Source: Stutzerimonas stutzeri (GTDB taxonomy: Bacteria; Pseudomonadota; Gammaproteobacteria; Pseudomonadales; Pseudomonadaceae). From it: DNA of 64,000 bases. Positions 9,722-18,501 of the stretch are shown here, in pieces (the stretch's first letter is position 1; each line of letters begins with the position of its first letter). The stretch lies in assembly GCF_002890915.1 (NCBI RefSeq), contig NZ_POUT01000002.1, positions 434,001 to 498,000 on the forward strand, in the 5' to 3' direction. A model generated the notes under the pieces. That model was given only the letters and a program-made list of their open reading frames with translations, had not been told where the DNA came from and ran no database searches. Both the position numbers and the translations under genes were made by a program.

Positions 9722-11884
9722 GTGACCCATCTTCAAAGCAAACAGATGCACCTCTCCGCCCGTGAGCGCGCTTGGCTCCCCTGGTTCGGCGGGACCGGCA
9801 AGCTGGCGATGCGTTGGTCATGCTGGCTGAATCGCGGTGTGTATCCGGTCATCGAGCAGGTCTTCGAAGGCGTCGCGCAATCCCGCGCGCGGATCCTGCA
9901 GAACTGGGTGGGCGCCCATTGGGACCATCTCGCCGACCTGGCCGACAGTCTGGGCGAGAGCCTCGCGCATGTCGACGTCGACACCCTGGAGAAGAAGCGC
10001 ATCCAGCTGCCGGACCTGTCCGAGCTGTTCGTCATCGACCCGCAGGGCCGGGTGCTGGCCTCCACTTGTGCCGCCCATGTCGGGCAACAGGACCTCGACG
10101 GCAAGGCCGTGGCGCAGGGCCTGCTCAGGCCGTTCCTGCATGGCCCTTATCGCGATCCGCTGACCCAGCGCCTGGGCGCGACCACCTCGCGCTTCCACGA
10201 TGCGGTGACACTGATGTTCTACCAGCCCGTGCAGGTGGCTGGGAAAACCCTCGGTTGCGTCTGCGCGCGGGTGCCCAACGATGTGCTCGGCGACCTGATC
10301 CAGCGCGAGGCCGGGCACGTCTATCCCGAATCGGGCGACAACTACCTGTTCATGGTCGAGTCGCGTTTCGACAGCGCCATCCAGCCCGGCACGGCCCTGT
10401 CGCGCTCGCGCTTCGAGGATTCCACCTTCAGCCACGGCGAGAACCTCAAGAACGGCGTGCACACCCGCTGGGGCACGGTGCGCGTGCAGCAGCACACCGA
10501 GCTGGAGCTGCGTTTCACCGATCCGGCCACCGGCCAGCTGCACCCGGGCGTGCGCGAGACCATCGCCAAGGGCTCGAACCTGTTCGTCACCTATCCCGGT
10601 TATTCCGATTACCGGCATATTCCGGTCATCGGCAAGGGCGTCACCTTCCAGCTGCAGGGCTCGCCGGATCGCTGGGGCATGATGTGCGAAGCCGATCTGG
10701 AGGAGGTCTATCGGCGCCGCTCGCTGAGCGTGGGGTTGATGAAGACCTATCTGCTCACCGTGACCACGCTGTTCCTCATGGGCAGCCTGCTGCAGGCGTT
10801 TAGCGGCCTGTCGCAAACGCTGCAGTACGGGCTCAATGGCCTGCTGCTGGTACTCGGTGCCTGGTCCTTCGCCTCGTTCGGTCCGCGGCGGCTGGCGGCG
10901 CGGATGCAGGAAATGACCGAGGTGATCCGGACCCTGGCCGAAGGCGAGGGCAACCTGCGCCAGCGCGTCGACACCAGCACCATGCAGCGTGACGAGACGG
11001 GGGACATGGGCCGCTGGATCAACAGCTTCATCGACAGCCTGGATGGCGTGGTCGGCCAGGTCATCCAGGTCTCGAAGCATGTCCGTCAGGACAACGAGCT
11101 GATGCTCGCGCGCAGCAGCGAAGCGGGGCAGACCACCAGCGACGTCGCCGAATCGATCCACCAGCTGTTGCTGCTGGTGGAGGAGCAACTGGGCGAAATC
11201 CAGCAGGCGTCGATGACGGCCGAGGAAATGAAGGCTGCCATGGACGAGGTGATGAGCCGCGCCCGCGAACGTTTCGACACCGTGCGCGAAGGCACCGAAT
11301 CCATCCGCGACGTGGTGCAGCGTTCCGCCCAGAGCGTGCAGTTGCTCGACAGCCGTATGGGCGAGATCGACGAGATCGTCGGCCTGATCAGCGACATCAC
11401 CACCCAGACCAACCTGCTGGCGCTGAATGCCGCGATCGAGGCCGCCCGCGCCGGCGACCATGGTCGCGGTTTCGCCGTGGTCGCCGGCGAGGTGCGCTCG
11501 CTGGCCCAGCGCACCGCCAAGGCGGCCGAGGATATCCGGCACAAGGTCGAAAGCCTGCAGGCCGAGACCCGCCAGGCGGTGTCCTTCATGGAGGGGGGCG
11601 TGCAGAACGTCGACAGCAGCTTGCGCCTGACCGAAGAGGCCTCCTCGGAGAACGTGCACCTGCATCGAACCGTCGAGCGCATGTTCGACATCATCAAGCA
11701 GCTGAACGAACGCAGCCTGCACTACGGCCAGACCATTCGCGGCGTCGACCAGGCTTCCAGCGAAATGGGCCAGACGCTGGGCGTGCTGCAGGACAGCGCC
11801 GAGCGGGTCCGGCACACCGCCGGCAAACTGCATCAACTGGTAGGGCGTTTCCGCGTCAGCGCCGTCAACGGCGAGGCTGCCTGA
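9722..11884 (+). CDS. Methyl-accepting chemotaxis protein with large N-terminal sensor
   Basis: A 720-residue chemoreceptor. Residues about 1-335 form a soluble sensor region with no obvious N-terminal signal or first membrane helix. Two hydrophobic segments follow close together (about 339-361 and 370-387), then a HAMP domain ([23 protein letters not shown]). A full signalling domain follows, with the hairpin tip [44 protein letters not shown] (split over residues about 550-593). The GTG start at 9722 was chosen because AAGGA sits eight bases upstream. The protein lacks a C-terminal CheR/CheB pentapeptide. Ligand unknown. With both helices after the sensor, the sensor may be cytoplasmic. Confidence 0.9.
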   Translation: MTHLQSKQMHLSARERAWLPWFGGTGKLAMRWSCWLNRGVYPVIEQVFEGVAQSRARILQNWVGAHWDHLADLADSLGESLAHVDVDTLEKKRIQLPDLSELFVIDPQGRVLASTCAAHVGQQDLDGKAVAQGLLRPFLHGPYRDPLTQRLGATTSRFHDAVTLMFYQPVQVAGKTLGCVCARVPNDVLGDLIQREAGHVYPESGDNYLFMVESRFDSAIQPGTALSRSRFEDSTFSHGENLKNGVHTRWGTVRVQQHTELELRFTDPATGQLHPGVRETIAKGSNLFVTYPGYSDYRHIPVIGKGVTFQLQGSPDRWGMMCEADLEEVYRRRSLSVGLMKTYLLTVTTLFLMGSLLQAFSGLSQTLQYGLNGLLLVLGAWSFASFGPRRLAARMQEMTEVIRTLAEGEGNLRQRVDTSTMQRDETGDMGRWINSFIDSLDGVVGQVIQVSKHVRQDNELMLARSSEAGQTTSDVAESIHQLLLLVEEQLGEIQQASMTAEEMKAAMDEVMSRARERFDTVREGTESIRDVVQRSAQSVQLLDSRMGEIDEIVGLISDITTQTNLLALNAAIEAARAGDHGRGFAVVAGEVRSLAQRTAKAAEDIRHKVESLQAETRQAVSFMEGGVQNVDSSLRLTEEASSENVHLHRTVERMFDIIKQLNERSLHYGQTIRGVDQASSEMGQTLGVLQDSAERVRHTAGKLHQLVGRFRVSAVNGEAA

Positions 11885-11896
11885 ATAACCCCGGAT

Positions 11897-12695
11897 CTGT
11901 GGGAGGCTGCCTCAAAAGCCATAAGCATCGCCCCGAGGTCGGGCCTCCCATAAAAGCAACAAGCCCCGCACAGCCCCTGTGGGAGGCGCGCCCTCGCGGC
12001 GATAGCAGGCCGCAGGACTGCCCGAGGCTCAAAAGCATCGCCCCGAGGTCGGGCCTCCCACGAAAGCAGCCGGTGCACTCTGAACCTCCTGTGGGAGGCG
12101 CGCCCCCGCGGCGATAGCAGGCCGCGAGGCCTGCCTAAAAAGCCAAAAGCATCGCCCCGAGGTCGGGCCTCCCACAAAAGCAGCGAGCCCCGCACAGTCC
12201 CCTGTGGGAGGCGCAGGCCACGAGGGCTGCCAGAAGACCAAAAGCCTCGCCCCGAGGTCGGGCCTCCCACAAAAGCAACAAGTCCTGCACAGCCCCCTGT
12301 GGGAGGCGCGCCCCCGCGGCGATAGCAGGCCGCGAGGCCTGCCTCAAAAAGCAAAAGCATCGCCCCGAGGTCGGGCCTCCCACAAAAGCAACAAGTCCTG
12401 CACAGCCCCCCTGTGGGAGGCGCGCCCCCGCGGCGATAGCAGGCCGCGAGGCCTGCCTCAAAAACCAAAAGCATCGCCCCGAGGTCGGGCCTCCCACAAA
12501 AGCAACAAGTCCCGCACAGCCCCCTGTGGGAGGCGCGCCCCCGCGGCGATAGCAGGCCGCGAGGCCTGCCTCAAAAAGCAAAAGCATCGCCCCGAGGTCG
12601 GGCCTCCCACAAAAGCAACAAGTCCCGCACAGCCCCCTGTGGGAGGCGCGCCCCCGCGGCGATAGCAGGCCGCGAGGCCTGCCCGAGGAGCCAAA
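11897..12695 (-). repeat. REP/BIME array C, seven units
   Basis: The inverse-orientation core GAGGTCGGGCCTCCCA occurs at 11935, 12045, 12159, 12254, 12367, 12481 and 12594 (spacings 110, 114, 95, 113, 114 and 113). The linker here is AAAAGCAACAAGTC(C/C)(C/T)GCACAGCCCC, distinct from arrays A and B. One unit (around 12200) has lost most of its inverted REP. The array fills the whole gap between the chemoreceptor and the deaD leader. Confidence 0.9.
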
Positions 12696-12749
12696 GCAGT
12701 GCTTACAGTCGCATATGCAAAATACGCGCACAGGCTCACGTTATTCCGG

Positions 12750-12968
12750 TATAGTACGCGCCGGCTGAAACCCAGCCTGCGTTCAGGTACTGCAATACAC
12801 GAAGCACCGCTTCGGCTGCTGTCCGCTTCGAGCGGGCTATCCTTGACGATTCATCATCCATACGTTTTCGCAACCCCGCCGACCAGGCTGCCAGGGTGAC
12901 CTTCGGGTTTTGCACGGCATGCGCAGCTTCGGAACAATGGGTCTTGCGGAGCATCAGAGACAAGACCC
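12750..12968 (+). promoter_or_regulatory. Long 5' leader of deaD
   Basis: A TATAGT hexamer at 12750-12755 is a possible -10 element; I see no good -35. If used, it leaves an untranslated leader of about 200 bases before the deaD ATG. The leader contains the inverted segments GAAGCACCGCTTC and GCTTCGAGCGGGC and a short T-run. Long structured leaders are usual for cold-responsive RNA helicase genes. Assignment is tentative. Confidence 0.35.
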
Positions 12969-14630
12969 ATGACCCAGGAAATCGGCGGCTTCGCCGCACT
13001 CGGTATTCACTCCGCTGTTCTGGCTGCCATCAGCGCAGTCGGCTACGAAGAACCATCCCCCATCCAGGCCCAGGCGATCCCGGTGATCCTCGGTGGCCAC
13101 GACATGATCGGCCAGGCCCAGACCGGTACCGGCAAGACCGCCGCCTTCGCGCTGCCGATCCTGTCGAAGATCGACCCCGCCCGGCGCGAGCCGCAGGCGC
13201 TGATCCTCGCGCCGACCCGCGAGCTGGCCCTGCAGGTCGCCACGGCCTTCGAAACCTACTCCAAGCTGCTGCCCGGCGTTGGCGTCGTCGCCATCTACGG
13301 TGGCGCGCCGATGGGCCCGCAGCTCAAGGCCATTCGCCAGGGCGCGCAGATCATCGTTGCCACCCCGGGCCGCCTGGTCGATCACCTGAGCCGCAACAGC
13401 ACGCTGCTGTCGACCATCCAGTTCCTGGTGCTCGACGAAGCCGACGAAATGCTCAAGCTGGGCTTCATGGACGACCTGGAAGTGATCTTCGAGGCCATGC
13501 CCGAGAGCCGCCAGAGCGTGCTGTTCTCCGCCACGCTGCCGCACTCCATCCGCGCCATTGCCGAAAAGCACCTGCGCGAGCCGCAGCACATCAAGATCGC
13601 GGCCAAGACCCAGACCGTCGCCCGCATCGAGCAGGCACACCTGATGGTGCATGCCGACCAGAAGATCCCGGCCGTGCTGCGCCTGCTGGAAGTCGAGGAC
13701 TTCGACGCGCTGATCGCCTTCGTGCGCACCAAGCAGGCCACCCTGGACCTGGCTGCGGCGTTGGAAGCCAAGGGCTACAAGGCCGCCGCGCTGAACGGTG
13801 ACATCGCCCAGAACCAGCGTGAGCGCGTCATCGAATCGCTCAAGGATGGCCGCCTGGACATCGTCGTCGCTACCGACGTCGCCGCTCGCGGCCTGGACGT
13901 GGCACGCATCACCCACGTATTCAACGTGGACATGCCCTACGATCCGGAATCCTACGTGCATCGTATCGGCCGTACCGGCCGCGCCGGCCGTGAAGGCCGC
14001 GCCCTGCTGCTGGTCACCCCGCGCGAGCGCCGCATGCTGCAGGTCATCGAGCGCGTGACCAACCAGAAGGTCGCCGAGGCGCGCCTGCCCAACGCCCAGC
14101 AGGTGCTGGATGCGCGTATCAAGAAGCTCACCAACAGCCTCGCGCCGCTGGTGGCCGATGCTGAAACCAGCCATGGCGAACTGCTCGACAAGCTCGTCGC
14201 CGACATTGGCTGCAGCCCGCGCGCCCTGGCCGCCGCACTGCTGCGCAAGGCCACCAATGGCCAGGCGCTGACCCTGGCCGAGGTGGAAAAAGAGCAGCCG
14301 CTGGTGCCGGTCGGTGGCCCGCGTGAGCGCTCCGATCGTTCGGAGCGCAGCGGTGACCGCGAGCGCCGTGCGCCGATGCCGCTGGCCGAAGGTCGTGCCC
14401 GCTGCCGTACGCCGCTGGGTGCGCGCGACGGCATCGCCGCCCGCAACCTGCTCGGCGCCATCCTCAACGAAGGCGGCCTGGCCCGCGAAGCCATCGGCCG
14501 CATCCAGGTGCGCGACAGCTTCAGCCTGGTCGAACTGCCTGAAGATGGCCTCGATCGCCTGCTCGGCAAGCTCAAGGACACTCGCGTCGGTGGCAAACAG
14601 CTCAAGCTGCGCCGCTATCGCGAAGACTGA
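12969..14630 (+). CDS. deaD: DEAD-box ATP-dependent RNA helicase DeaD/CsdA
   Basis: A 553-residue helicase. Motifs run in order: Q motif (PSPIQAQAIP), I (AQTGTGKT), Ia (PTRELA), GG, Ib (TPGR), II (DEAD), III (SAT), then in the second RecA domain IV (IAFVRTK), V (ATDVAARGLD) and VI (HRIGRTGR). A charged segment (RERSDRSERSGDRERR) leads to a C-terminal DbpA-type RNA-binding domain (about residues 475-550). DeaD/CsdA unwinds RNA during ribosome assembly and cold adaptation. The ATG at 12969 has only a weak ribosome site but agrees with family N-termini. A strong terminator follows. Confidence 0.95.
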   Translation: MTQEIGGFAALGIHSAVLAAISAVGYEEPSPIQAQAIPVILGGHDMIGQAQTGTGKTAAFALPILSKIDPARREPQALILAPTRELALQVATAFETYSKLLPGVGVVAIYGGAPMGPQLKAIRQGAQIIVATPGRLVDHLSRNSTLLSTIQFLVLDEADEMLKLGFMDDLEVIFEAMPESRQSVLFSATLPHSIRAIAEKHLREPQHIKIAAKTQTVARIEQAHLMVHADQKIPAVLRLLEVEDFDALIAFVRTKQATLDLAAALEAKGYKAAALNGDIAQNQRERVIESLKDGRLDIVVATDVAARGLDVARITHVFNVDMPYDPESYVHRIGRTGRAGREGRALLLVTPRERRMLQVIERVTNQKVAEARLPNAQQVLDARIKKLTNSLAPLVADAETSHGELLDKLVADIGCSPRALAAALLRKATNGQALTLAEVEKEQPLVPVGGPRERSDRSERSGDRERRAPMPLAEGRARCRTPLGARDGIAARNLLGAILNEGGLAREAIGRIQVRDSFSLVELPEDGLDRLLGKLKDTRVGGKQLKLRRYRED

Positions 14631-14652
14631 TCGGTAGGCGGGTAACAAGAAG

Positions 14653-14679
14653 GCGGGCTTGATAGCCCGCTTTTTTTTT
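14653..14679 (+). terminator. Rho-independent terminator after deaD
   Basis: GCGGGCT and AGCCCGC flank a 4-base loop and are followed by nine T residues, 23 bases after the stop codon. Confidence 0.92.
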
Positions 14680-15010
14680 AGCCAAAAGCCTCGCCCCGAG
14701 GTCGGGCCTCCCACGAAAAGCAGCGAGCCCCGCACAGTTCCCTGTGGGAGGCGCGCCCCCGCGGCGATGCAGGCCGCAGGCCTGCCAGAAGACCAAAAGC
14801 CTCGCCCCGAGGTCGGGCCTCCCACGAAAAGCAGCGAGCCCCGCACAGTTCCCTGTGGGAGGCGCGCCCCCGCGGCGATAGCAGGCCGCGAGGCCTGCCT
14901 CAAAAGCCAAAAGCCTCGCCCCGAGGTCGGGCCTCCCACAAAAGCAGCCAGCCCGCACAGTCCCCTGTGGGCACGCCCTCGCGGCGATTGCAGGCCGCAG
15001 GCCTGCTTCC
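14680..15010 (-). repeat. REP/BIME array D, left of the RAYT gene
   Basis: Three units with cores at 14698, 14809 and 14923, in the same orientation and with nearly the same linker (AGCAGC(G/C)AGCCCCGCACAGT) as array E on the other side of the transposase gene. The last palindrome ends within a few bases of the RAYT stop codon. Confidence 0.9.
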
Positions 15011-15013
15011 GGC

Positions 15014-15460
15014 CTACAGCCAAACAGCATCCCAGTGTGGGTAGTCCCCAATCCGCCTTACCAGCCCTGCACGTAACGGATTGGCAACAACGTATCGAGC
15101 AACTGTCACCAGATCTTCCTCATGACGCAATGCATGGTCATGGAAACCGTCCTGCCAGATTTTTCGGCCCAAACGCTTGGCTGATATCGATTTGACTCTT
15201 CCGACCAGCCCCGACAGCGCCCCCTGGCGTAGTTGTACAAGCCAGTGCAAATGATCAGGCATCACGACGAAAGCCAAAGTCAGATGCGAGCCGCGTCGTG
15301 CGTCTTCTTGCATCGTGTGAATCAGCATGCGGGCTGCGCTGAACTCCTCGAATACTTTGGCTCTATGCCGGGTGACCGTGGTGATCAGGTAAATCTGTTC
15401 GACCGCCGACCAGCGCCCCAGGCGCAGCCGGTTCGATGTGGGATGAGTTTCCGTTCCCAT
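15014..15460 (-). CDS. REP-associated tyrosine transposase (RAYT)
   Basis: A 148-residue Y1-type single-strand transposase of the TnpA_REP group. The HxH metal site is in FVVMPDHLHWLV (residues about 64-75) and the catalytic tyrosine in ARYVVANPLRAGLV (about 122-135), preceded by KIWQDGFHDHALR. RAYTs are domesticated relatives of the IS200/IS605 transposase that nick REP hairpins and are held responsible for REP dispersal. The ATG at 15460 has AAGGGG six bases upstream. The gene is complete and lies between two blocks of the GTGGGAG-type REP, whose likely mobiliser it is. Confidence 0.93.
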   Translation of the reverse strand: MGTETHPTSNRLRLGRWSAVEQIYLITTVTRHRAKVFEEFSAARMLIHTMQEDARRGSHLTLAFVVMPDHLHWLVQLRQGALSGLVGRVKSISAKRLGRKIWQDGFHDHALRHEEDLVTVARYVVANPLRAGLVRRIGDYPHWDAVWL

Positions 15461-15535
15461 TTTTATCCCCTTGACCTTTGGTCGAAGCCTGTACGACCTC
15501 GTGCCTAATGGAAATGAATCTCCTCACAGAATGCC

Positions 15536-16345
15536 TCGAAAAGCCTCGCCCCGAGGTCGGGCCTCCCACAAAAGCAGCTAGCCCGCACAGTCCCTGTGGG
15601 AGGCGCGCCTTCGCGGCGATAGCAGGCCGCGAGGCCTGCCTCAAAAGCCAAAAGCCTCGCCCCGAGGGCGGGCCTCCCACAAAAGCAGCCAGCCCGCACA
15701 GTCCCCTGTGGGCGCGCCCTCGCGGCGATAGCAGGCCGTGAGGCCTGCCAGAAGAGCAAAAGCCTCGCCCCGAGGTCGGGCCTCCCACAAAAGCAGCCAG
15801 CCCGCACAGTCCCCGGTGGGAGGCGCGCCCCCGCGGCGATAGCAGGCCGTGAGGCCTGCCTTAAAAGCCAAAAGCCTCGCCCGAGGTCGGGCCTCCCACA
15901 AAAGCAGCCAGCCTGCACAGTCCCCGGTGGGAGGCGCGCCCTCGCGGCGATAGCAGGCCGTGAGGCCTGCCAGAAGAGCAAAAGCCTCGCCCCGAGGTCG
16001 GGCCTCCCACAAAAGCAGCCAGCCCGCACAGTCCCTTGTGGGAGGTGCGCCCTCGCGGCGATAGCAGGCCGTAGGCCTGCCTCAAAAGCCAAAAGCCTCG
16101 CCCCGAGGTCGGGCCTCCCACAAAAGCAGCCAGCCCGCACAGTCCCCGGTGGGAGGCGCGCCCTCGCGGCGATAGCAGGCCGCGAGGCCTGCCTCAAAAG
16201 CCAAAAGCCTCGCCCCGAGGTCGGGCCTCCCACAAAAGCAGCGAGCCCACGCCGCATCCGGTGGGAGGCGCGCCCTCGCGGCGATAGCAGGCCGCAGGCC
16301 TGCCAAGCTCACCCGAGGTCGGGCCTTCCATAAAAGCAGCCAGCA
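15536..16345 (-). repeat. REP/BIME array E, right of the RAYT gene, seven units plus a fragment
   Basis: Cores at 15553, 15664, 15772, 15883, 15994, 16105 and 16217 (spacings 108-112) with a degraded one at 16314. The linker AAAAGCAGCCAGCCCGCACAG is shared with the last unit of array D. Adjacent units differ at few positions, pointing to recent tandem expansion. Confidence 0.9.
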
Positions 16346-16477
16346 CACTCCGAAGACCTCTCAATAAGAGAACGATCTCCAGCCGACAATCCCGCTCGGG
16401 CTGTTCAAACTCTGAACAACATGCTACAAACGACCGCAACCCGAATGATCTAGCCGCTTGAAAACGAAGGGAAAACC

Positions 16478-16762
16478 ATGACCAAGTCGGAATTGATCGA
16501 ACGTATCGTCACCCAGCAGGGGCTGCTTTCGTCGAAGGATGTCGAGCTGGCCATCAAGACCATGCTTGAGCAAATGGCCCAGGCCTTGGCCACTGGCGAG
16601 AGGATCGAAATTCGCGGCTTCGGCAGTTTCTCCCTGCATTACCGCGCGCCCCGCGTAGGCCGTAACCCCAAGACCGGCCAGTCCGTCAGCCTTGACGGCA
16701 AGTTCGTTCCGCACTTCAAGCCGGGGAAGGAACTGCGCGATAGGGTCAATGACGACGAATGA
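16478..16762 (+). CDS. ihfB: Integration host factor beta subunit
   Basis: A 94-residue DNA-bending protein of the HU/IHF family. [10 protein letters not shown], the beta-arm with RNPKTG (the proline that intercalates into DNA) and [15 protein letters not shown] identify the beta subunit. It pairs with IhfA to bend DNA at promoters, att sites and origins. AAGGGA lies seven bases before the ATG. In pseudomonads ihfB normally follows rpsA and precedes wzz. Here wzz does follow, but upstream there is a REP array and only about 130 bases of ordinary leader sequence, so the rpsA link is broken. Confidence 0.97.
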   Translation: MTKSELIERIVTQQGLLSSKDVELAIKTMLEQMAQALATGERIEIRGFGSFSLHYRAPRVGRNPKTGQSVSLDGKFVPHFKPGKELRDRVNDDE

Positions 16763-16922
16763 CAACTGGTGGCGGCCGCACTGGTACAGCCTGGGGATGG
16801 CCGCCCTGTTGCTCATAAAAAGTTGTTAAAAATCATCAACTCAACGGAACTTTACGTTTCGAGCGTGTACAAATCCCGATTCGCTTGATTTGCATTGAAT
16901 GCATCAGTAACAAGGAATCCGG

Positions 16923-18182
16923 ATGACTGCGCAGCCCTCAATCTCAACAGCTGACGAGATCGATCTGGTCGAGCTGTTTCGCGCGCTTTGGCGACAGAAA
17001 ATATTGATCATTGGTGTGACGTTCGTCGTCGCTCTGATAGCCGCTGCTTACGCCTTTCTGGCGACGCCCTACTATCAAACCAGAACCTACCTTCGGCCCG
17101 TCCCGCAGAGCAGCCTCGATCAGCTTAACGAGACCGGCATCTACAAGCTCACGCCGGAAGAAGCCATCAATCGAGTGGCGAGCGGACTTTCATCCTACGA
17201 CAATCGCCTGGACTTCTTCCTGAATAACCAGGAGTTTTTCCAGCCTATCGCCGAGGACGACTCGCTTGAGCAGGCCTTTGCCGAATTCAACGAGCAGGCC
17301 TTTGAGATGCTCTTTCCCGACCCAAAGCGGACGGATAACCGCAGCGCATTCGTCGGTCTCCGGCTCACCTATCCGAAGGGGATGAATGGTGCGTCGATCG
17401 TGAATGACTTTGTTGCCTATGTATTGGCTCAAGAGCGGCGGGAGATTGCGGAGGACCTGGAGAGCCTGATCAATAATCGCCTGGCTAGCCTGGATATGAA
17501 CATGGAGGCACAGCGAGCGAACTACAACGCCTCCAAGGAAGCGAAGATAGCCACTTTGCTTGAGAAGGATGCGCTCAAGCGCGCTCAGCTACAGGACGAA
17601 CTCTCAGCGCTGCGCGAGGAGTTGAAAACTCGCCGGACCAACCGCATCCAGCAGCTCAGCGAAGCCATTTCTATTGCCGATTCACTGGGCATTCGCACGC
17701 CGACAAGTCCATCAACCATGACGGCGGCGACTCATGGAGGCACGCAGGTCATTCGCACCGAAGTAACCAATCAAGAAACGCCTCTATATTTCATGGGGAC
17801 CGAAGCGCTGATTGCCGAGCGTGATGCGCTTGCCAATCGAAAGTCCGATGATTTTGTCGAGCCTCGTATTGCCGAAATCCAATCCGAATTGGCAATGCTC
17901 AAGAACAACCGTGAAGTTGAAATCCTGAAGGAACGAGAAGGCGAAGATCTTTATCTGGCCAACCTTGCACAGTTGCGTGAGGAAGCAGCCCGCCTGAAAG
18001 GAATCAAGCTCGATACCGAACGGCTAAGGCTGGTGCGGTTGGATCAGCCCGCATTGGAATCGCTAAAGCCGGTTAAGCCGAAAAAAGCGATGATCCTCGC
18101 GTTAGGCCTTGTTCTCGGCGGCATGCTTGGCGTGTTCATCGCGCTGGTGCGTAGCCTGATGGCACGTAGCGCCGAGCAATAG
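16923..18182 (+). CDS. wzz: O-antigen chain-length determinant Wzz (first copy)
   Basis: A 419-residue inner-membrane co-polymerase. It has an N-terminal helix (about residues 34-54, ILIIGVTFVVALIAAAYAF), a long periplasmic coiled-coil region rich in E/A/R/L, and a C-terminal helix (about 387-409) containing the proline-glycine motif ALGLVLGGMLGVFIAL. Wzz proteins form rings that set the modal number of O units added by Wzy. The start at 16922/16923 follows AAGGA. Position after ihfB is the standard Pseudomonas O-antigen entry point. The next wzz gene is a clear paralogue. Confidence 0.94.
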   Translation: MTAQPSISTADEIDLVELFRALWRQKILIIGVTFVVALIAAAYAFLATPYYQTRTYLRPVPQSSLDQLNETGIYKLTPEEAINRVASGLSSYDNRLDFFLNNQEFFQPIAEDDSLEQAFAEFNEQAFEMLFPDPKRTDNRSAFVGLRLTYPKGMNGASIVNDFVAYVLAQERREIAEDLESLINNRLASLDMNMEAQRANYNASKEAKIATLLEKDALKRAQLQDELSALREELKTRRTNRIQQLSEAISIADSLGIRTPTSPSTMTAATHGGTQVIRTEVTNQETPLYFMGTEALIAERDALANRKSDDFVEPRIAEIQSELAMLKNNREVEILKEREGEDLYLANLAQLREEAARLKGIKLDTERLRLVRLDQPALESLKPVKPKKAMILALGLVLGGMLGVFIALVRSLMARSAEQ

Positions 18183-18211
18183 TCGTCGGTTCGGGTAGCG
18201 GACCTACCCGA

Positions 18212-18325
18212 AGCTTGAAATGCATCGCCCCGGGGTGGGCCCACGCAAGCAGCACACCTCCGCCGCATTCGGTGGGGTGTGCGCCCTCGCGGCGATGCAG
18301 GCCATACGGCCTGCCAGCCCACTCC
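18212..18325 (-). repeat. Single degenerate BIME unit between the wzz genes
   Basis: One diverged unit (GCATCGCCCCGGGGTGGGCC, linker, GCCCTCGCGGCGATGCAGGCC). The linker shows the same layout as the arrays but with several substitutions, indicating an older insertion. Confidence 0.75.
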
Positions 18326-18361
18326 AATCTCCCAAAGCCAAGCACTGCACGCTCGATCAAG

Positions 18362-18375
18362 AGTGATGCACGTCA
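18362..18375. promoter_or_regulatory. Candidate CRP/Vfr-type binding site upstream of wzz2
   Basis: GTGA-N6-TCAC (GTGATGCACGTCAC) matches the core of the CRP/Vfr consensus TGTGA-N6-TCACA, about 130 bases before the second wzz start. The outer T and A of the consensus are A and T here, so it is a moderate match. I found no convincing sigma-70 hexamers next to it. Confidence 0.35.
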
Positions 18376-18501
18376 CTTGCTTTTTGTGATCTAGGTGGCA
18401 AAATGCTGGCCCGCGAAAATGACGGAACATTTCCTTTTTTTGGTCGCGACCCCGGGCGTTGCGTTTTTGCTGCGCCGGGCACTGACGAGACGGAATTCGA
18501 C

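Noticed and set aside
9818..11836. Long minus-strand frame opposite the chemoreceptor
   Set aside because: Shadow of the MCP gene; the antisense product is His/Gln/Ala-rich without motifs.
11897..16345. Regularly spaced repeats resembling CRISPR arrays
   Set aside because: The whole 108-114-bp unit is conserved, including the parts that would be spacers. There are three palindromes per unit and no cas genes, so these are REP/BIME arrays.
16890..16910. ANR/FNR-like box (TTGATTTGCATTGAA) before wzz
   Set aside because: The right half (ATTGA) departs from ATCAA and there is no supporting promoter geometry.
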